Assembly (NCBI GenBank): GCA_937889795.1
Contig: CALBZH010000236.1
Location: forward strand, 1 to 17,056
Direction: 5' to 3'
Source of the DNA: an uncultured Syntrophobacteraceae bacterium
GTDB lineage: Bacteria > Desulfobacterota > Syntrophobacteria > Syntrophobacterales > Syntrophobacteraceae
DNA: 17,056 bases
The notes under the pieces were generated by a model. That model searched no databases. It had not been told where the DNA came from and saw only the letters and a list, made by a program, of their open reading frames with translations. Positions 13,682 to 17,056 of this stretch are shown piece by piece (position 1 is the stretch's first letter; the number at the start of each line of letters is the position of its first letter). A program made the translations under genes and the position numbers.

Positions 13682-15304
13682 ATGTCTCGGCAAATCGGAC
13701 TTTCCGGAAAAATGATGTCACTGGGCGTAGCTGCGGTGGTCGGCTTCTCGATCGTTCTCGCGTTTGTCTACATCAAGATCGAAACAAGGGTGCACGAAAG
13801 CAAACGGACGATGATCAAAGGGGCGGCTGATATCGCCTTCAGTCTCATGACGGAGTATGAAGCCCGAGTCAAGTCGGGTGAGCTCTCTCGTGAAGAGGCT
13901 CAAAGGCGGGCAGCTCTCAGGATCAAAACTCTTCGGTACAGCGGGCAGGAGTATTTCTGGATCAATGATCTCATTCCCAAAATGATCGTGCATCCATTCA
14001 AGCCCGAGCTGGATGGGAAAGATATCAGCGGTATCAAAGACCCGAACGGGAAGGCGCTTTTCATAGAGTTTGTCAAGACCTGCAAGGAAAAAGGGGAGGG
14101 CTTCGTGGACTATATGTGGCCCAAGCCAGGGAAAGAGGCGCCCGTGTCCAAGGTTTCCTTTGTCAAAGTGTTTGAGCCTTGGGGGTGGATAATCGGAACG
14201 GGAGTGTATACAGACGACATCCAGACCGAGATGCGGCAAATCAGCCTGCTCTTTTTTGGGGCGGCCGGGTTGGTCGGACTTGGACTGTTGGCTCTCTCGT
14301 GGTTGGTTGCACGAAGTACCGCGCGTCCCATCAATCGAGCGGTTGACGGACTTACCGAGAGCGCCGAGCACATCGCTTCCGCTGCCGGACAGATCTCTTC
14401 AGCAAGCCAGCAACTGGCCGAAGGTGCCTCCGAGCAAGCGGCGGCAATCCAGGAGACATCGGCATCTCTTGAAGAAATCTCCTCCATGACCAGGAAAAAC
14501 GCGGAGAACGCGGGCGAGGCGGACCGGCTCATGAAGACAACGAACCAGATTGTCTTGCGGGCAAACACGACGATGCACAGCCTGACCTCCTCGATGGAAG
14601 AGATTTCCAAGGCGAGCGAAGAAACGCAGAAGATCATCAAGACGATCGACGAGATCGCCTTCCAAACCAACCTGCTTGCCCTGAACGCCGCTGTTGAAGC
14701 CGCAAGGGCCGGGGAGGCCGGAGCAGGCTTCGCCGTTGTTGCCGATGAGGTGAGAAACCTGGCCATGCGTGCGGCGGATTCCGCCAAGAATACGGGAGCC
14801 CTTATTGAAGACACCGTCAAGAAGATCAGGGTGGGGGCGAATCTGGTTGGGCAAACCAACCATGACTTCGGCGAAGTAACCTCCATGATCACCAAGTCGG
14901 GTGAGCTGGTGGGAGAGATCGCAGCCGCATCGACGGAGCAGGCCCAGGGCATCGATCACCTCAACCAAGCCGTCCAGGAGATGGACAAGGTCGTACAGCA
15001 GAATGCAGCCAGCGCGGAGGAGACCGCTTCGATCACCCAGGACATGAACTCACAAAGCGAGCAGGTGCGAGGGCTGGTGGTCGGTCTTGCGAGGCTTGTG
15101 GGAGCCCGAAATCGATCGGTTGTCGATTCCAAAGGAGCAAAAGAGCAAGAAAAGAAATCCAGCGATTCCCTCTCGATGTCAGTGCAGGGCGTCTTGCAGT
15201 CACACGTCGGGTGCAACGGCAAGCGAGGGAATGGATCTCAGCGGAAGCCCAAACACCTTCGGCCCCAACAGGTAATCCCTATGGATGACATGCAGTCTTT
15301 TTGA
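13682..15304 (+). CDS. Methyl-accepting chemotaxis protein with single Cache sensor
   Basis: A 540-residue membrane chemoreceptor that signals to CheA/CheW. Order: TM1 (about 11-32), a periplasmic single-Cache domain (about 38-182, with SGQEYFWINDLIPKMIVHP and the WGWIIGTGVYTDDI end), TM2 (about 187-210), then the cytoplasmic coiled coil. After RPINRAV a recognisable full HAMP domain is hard to see. The highly conserved hairpin tip is at 323-352 (EIAFQTNLLALNAAVEAARAGEAG), followed by FAVVADEVRNLA. Methylation-helix Glu/Gln pairs lie at about 250-275 and 435-455. There is no NWETF-type tether; the tail ends QQVIPMDDMQSF, an acidic, aromatic-ended motif. Ribosome site AAGGGGGG (13671-13678) is just before ATG 13682. 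The ligand is unknown; small organic acids are common for this Cache type. Confidence 0.95.
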   Translation: MSRQIGLSGKMMSLGVAAVVGFSIVLAFVYIKIETRVHESKRTMIKGAADIAFSLMTEYEARVKSGELSREEAQRRAALRIKTLRYSGQEYFWINDLIPKMIVHPFKPELDGKDISGIKDPNGKALFIEFVKTCKEKGEGFVDYMWPKPGKEAPVSKVSFVKVFEPWGWIIGTGVYTDDIQTEMRQISLLFFGAAGLVGLGLLALSWLVARSTARPINRAVDGLTESAEHIASAAGQISSASQQLAEGASEQAAAIQETSASLEEISSMTRKNAENAGEADRLMKTTNQIVLRANTTMHSLTSSMEEISKASEETQKIIKTIDEIAFQTNLLALNAAVEAARAGEAGAGFAVVADEVRNLAMRAADSAKNTGALIEDTVKKIRVGANLVGQTNHDFGEVTSMITKSGELVGEIAAASTEQAQGIDHLNQAVQEMDKVVQQNAASAEETASITQDMNSQSEQVRGLVVGLARLVGARNRSVVDSKGAKEQEKKSSDSLSMSVQGVLQSHVGCNGKRGNGSQRKPKHLRPQQVIPMDDMQSF

Positions 15305-15631
15305 GAGCCTTCCGCTTCTTTGGGGAAGTCACACGAAGCAAGACATCCATAACAAGGCAGGAGCACGGCAGGAAGCGTGCTTCAAGACAACGCTCGTTTC
15401 AAAATCACGAATCATAGCACCAGCCTCGGATCAAGGTTCGAGGCTGGCTATAGGGGCTCGTTCGACCAGGTGCCTGGGCTCATTGGGACCTCGGGAACCC
15501 CTTCCAGAATGCCTTAATCGGGAGCATTCAGGATTCTCTACGTCAAGTCGTGTGGCAGTCGTCGGGTCCAGGGAGGCAGACGCCGAAGCGGCTGGCGTGC
15601 CTGAACCTTTTTCCGCTGCAGTTCCATCACC
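15305..15631. other. Non-coding gap between convergent mcp and fdhE, with hairpins
   Basis: No convincing gene on either strand in 327 bases. The clearest structure is a hairpin at 15420-15447 (CCAGCCTCG/CGAGGCTGG, 10-nt loop) that can extend with ATAG/CTAT outside it after a two-base bulge. It is a possible end-of-transcript structure for the chemoreceptor gene, without a clear T-run. A second, bulged hairpin (about 15575-15601, ACGCC/GGCGT core) lies next to the fdhE stop and is followed by TTTTT on the plus strand. Confidence 0.45.
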
Positions 15632-16636
15632 TTATGGGAATTGGTTCCATGGGGTCACGGCAAGGGGCTCATATCCTTTGCCTTGAGCCAGGATATCCAG
15701 TGAAAGGAGTCCAAGGGGGGTCAAGACGGGGTGGAGTCTATCGTTGCGCTCCATCAGATCGACCACCAGCAGGTAGCGATGGCAGCTGTGACAAACGTGG
15801 ATCCGCTCTCTGGGGCGTTCTGCGACCGTAAGGATTTCCATCTGCTCCTGGTCCCCCTGCCCACAGGACGGGCACACCAACCGGACAAACCTCCACACGC
15901 TCCCACAAAGCGAGCAGTGAAGGTTCATTCGACCGGCCTTTGAAATCAGGAACTCCGAATCATCCCCTTTTTCCTTCAAAAAGCCAAAGTCCGGCGCCCC
16001 TCCGCAAATCGGGCAGGTGCTCCTGTACCAGAGGTCTTCATCGATCAGAGCGGCCAGCCGCTCGGCAGCCCGCCGCAGACAGGGGTTGAGAATCTCGAGA
16101 ATAAGGAAGGACATGGAATCCGTTGGAATGGCGATGGCCTCGGCGATCGCATCCAACGATTCCCTTCCGTCGTGGAGAGAAGCTTGGAGAAACTGAGCGG
16201 CGAGCCCGGGCCGTTCGGACAACGCCTCGCGCAGTCGGGCAGCATCCGATGCAATGTGTGGAAATGTGCGCTCGATCACCGGGAGGAGCTGCTCGCCCGC
16301 ATCGAGAAGACAGCGCTCCAGACCAGAGATGTCCCGGCTCGCCCAAAGCGGCTCGCCCCGCCCAAACGCGTCGGGATCGAAGGTGCAGGTGTCCGACCAG
16401 GCGGAAGTGTCGATGAGCAGACCATTTTGCGCATCGGCCAGCGTCGCGAAGGCCCTGGCGACATCCTCGATCTCGGGGGATTTGGCCAAGATGTCGGCCA
16501 TGGCAGACTCGGTATCCTGAGTGAGCGTCTCGGCAGCCACGTTGATGGACACGTTACGCATCTCCTTGTTGGGATCTCTCGAGGTGGAAGTAATGAGCAC
16601 ATGGACTGCCGCTTCAAGAACGGTCCATGCGCTCAT
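15632..16636 (-). CDS. fdhE: Formate dehydrogenase accessory protein FdhE
   Basis: FdhE is a cytoplasmic iron-binding protein needed for maturation or activity of respiratory formate dehydrogenases. The product has up to 334 residues, with a helical N-terminal half and a C-terminal half carrying four CxxC pairs: C208/C211 (CPICGG), C241/C244 (CSLCGSVWRFVRLVC), C255/C258 (CPSC) and C282/C285 (CHSC). This is the rubredoxin-like double metal site typical of the family. The start is uncertain: ATG 16636 has no ribosome site, and the first 25-45 residues are unlike FdhE. M26 has a ribosome-like AAGGAG touching it with no spacing, and M46 (289 residues) is another option. It lies 37 nt downstream of the iron-sulfur subunit gene, so the two are almost surely co-transcribed. 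Function is supported by that neighbour. Confidence 0.9.
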   Translation of the reverse strand: MSAWTVLEAAVHVLITSTSRDPNKEMRNVSINVAAETLTQDTESAMADILAKSPEIEDVARAFATLADAQNGLLIDTSAWSDTCTFDPDAFGRGEPLWASRDISGLERCLLDAGEQLLPVIERTFPHIASDAARLREALSERPGLAAQFLQASLHDGRESLDAIAEAIAIPTDSMSFLILEILNPCLRRAAERLAALIDEDLWYRSTCPICGGAPDFGFLKEKGDDSEFLISKAGRMNLHCSLCGSVWRFVRLVCPSCGQGDQEQMEILTVAERPRERIHVCHSCHRYLLVVDLMERNDRLHPVLTPLGLLSLDILAQGKGYEPLAVTPWNQFP

Positions 16637-16673
16637 TGGGATTCAGTACGAGTCGCTCGGGTGGCCCCGCCTG

Positions 16674-17056
16674 TTACCCGGCCAGGCGCCGAAGCGGGCT
16701 CACCAGGCTGGAAAGGAGCGTCCTTCGAGACAACGGCTCGGTGGGACGTTTCTCCCTGGAGGCGCGCTTTTTGGCCGGCTCCGTGACCAGATAGATCACG
16801 GCAACCTCTTCCGGATCGATGAGCTGCGCCTGCGGATTCGTCTTTTTCAGCGCTTCGAGCCGCTCACGCGCCAGCTTCAGCATATCGGCCCGTTCTCCAA
16901 AGTTCATGGTCCCCGTGCAGCACGTCTTGACACACGCCGGCAGCATGTTCGCCTCGACCCGGTCGATGCACATGTCGCACTTGGTCAGGAGACCGGTTTT
17001 TTCATCAAGCCGGGGAATGTTGTAGGGGCACGAATCCACCACTTCCTTGCATTGCT
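16674..17056 (-). CDS. Formate dehydrogenase iron-sulfur (beta) subunit, C-terminal fragment
   Basis: This gene is open to the right edge, so only about 126 C-terminal residues are seen. The visible part has the ferredoxin-like pattern of FdhB/HybA-type electron-transfer subunits: QCKEVVDSCPYNIP, then KCDMCIDRVEANMLPACVKTCCTGTMNFG, the cysteines of [4Fe-4S] clusters. The subunit carries electrons from the catalytic FdhA subunit. The family normally has CVKTCP; here a Cys replaces the Pro after the last ligand. The C-terminus is short and basic, without the single membrane helix of the FdnH type, which suggests a soluble or otherwise anchored enzyme. It lies just upstream of fdhE on the same strand; catalytic-subunit genes are expected beyond the right edge. 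An internal GTG at 17042 is not the true start, since the motif begins before it. Confidence 0.85.
   Translation of the reverse strand, partial: QCKEVVDSCPYNIPRLDEKTGLLTKCDMCIDRVEANMLPACVKTCCTGTMNFGERADMLKLARERLEALKKTNPQAQLIDPEEVAVIYLVTEPAKKRASREKRPTEPLSRRTLLSSLVSPLRRLAG

Overview
The window reads as chromosomal DNA of a GC-rich anaerobic deltaproteobacterium (Desulfobacterota), probably from the Syntrophobacter neighbourhood. This is inferred from gene content and protein style: a CobA-HemD fusion next to hemC, an FdhE/formate dehydrogenase locus, a Cache-type chemoreceptor, and a PAC2-family protein. No rRNA, tRNA, CRISPR array, transposase or phage gene was seen.

Layout. 1-2803 (minus): uvrA, a near-complete UvrA that runs off the left edge. 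3007-3918 (plus): an M28-type zinc aminopeptidase, divergent from uvrA. 4212-5000 (plus): an MlaA/VacJ-family protein without a usable lipobox. 5098-5148: a perfect 20-bp-stem hairpin between convergent genes, acting as a probable bidirectional terminator. 5143-10849 (minus): a tightly packed seven-gene cluster. In transcription order it is a class IV aminotransferase, a GmhA-like SIS isomerase, a deoxyhypusine-synthase-like protein, a cyclophilin-like (DUF369/TM1367 type) protein, an FmdB-type zinc ribbon, hemC, and cobA-hemD. 11115-11789 (plus): a HAD phosphatase preceded by a six-codon minicistron. 12057-12911 (plus): a PAC2-family protein followed by an 80-residue orphan (12943-13185). 13182-13493 (minus): a possible 102-103-residue orphan. 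13682-15304 (plus): a methyl-accepting chemotaxis protein. 15632-16636 (minus): fdhE. 16674-17056 (minus): the C-terminal part of a formate dehydrogenase iron-sulfur subunit, cut by the right edge.

How the genes fit together. HemC and CobA-HemD convert porphobilinogen through hydroxymethylbilane and uroporphyrinogen III to precorrin-2, the branch point for sirohaem, cobalamin and the alternative (sirohaem-dependent) haem route used by many sulfate reducers and relatives. These two genes sit at the end of an operon whose front half looks unrelated: sugar-phosphate isomerase, aminotransferase, and DHS-like protein. The genes overlap or are 2-23 bp apart, so co-transcription is very likely. FdhE and the FeS subunit form a formate dehydrogenase maturation/structural unit, consistent with syntrophic or sulfate-reducing formate metabolism.

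The most interesting material is the DHS-like gene translationally coupled to gmhA in a tetrapyrrole operon. After that come the minicistron before the HAD gene, the MlaA homologue without a lipobox, and the pair of small orphan genes whose stop codons overlap. I saw no clear sign of a defence or mobile system.
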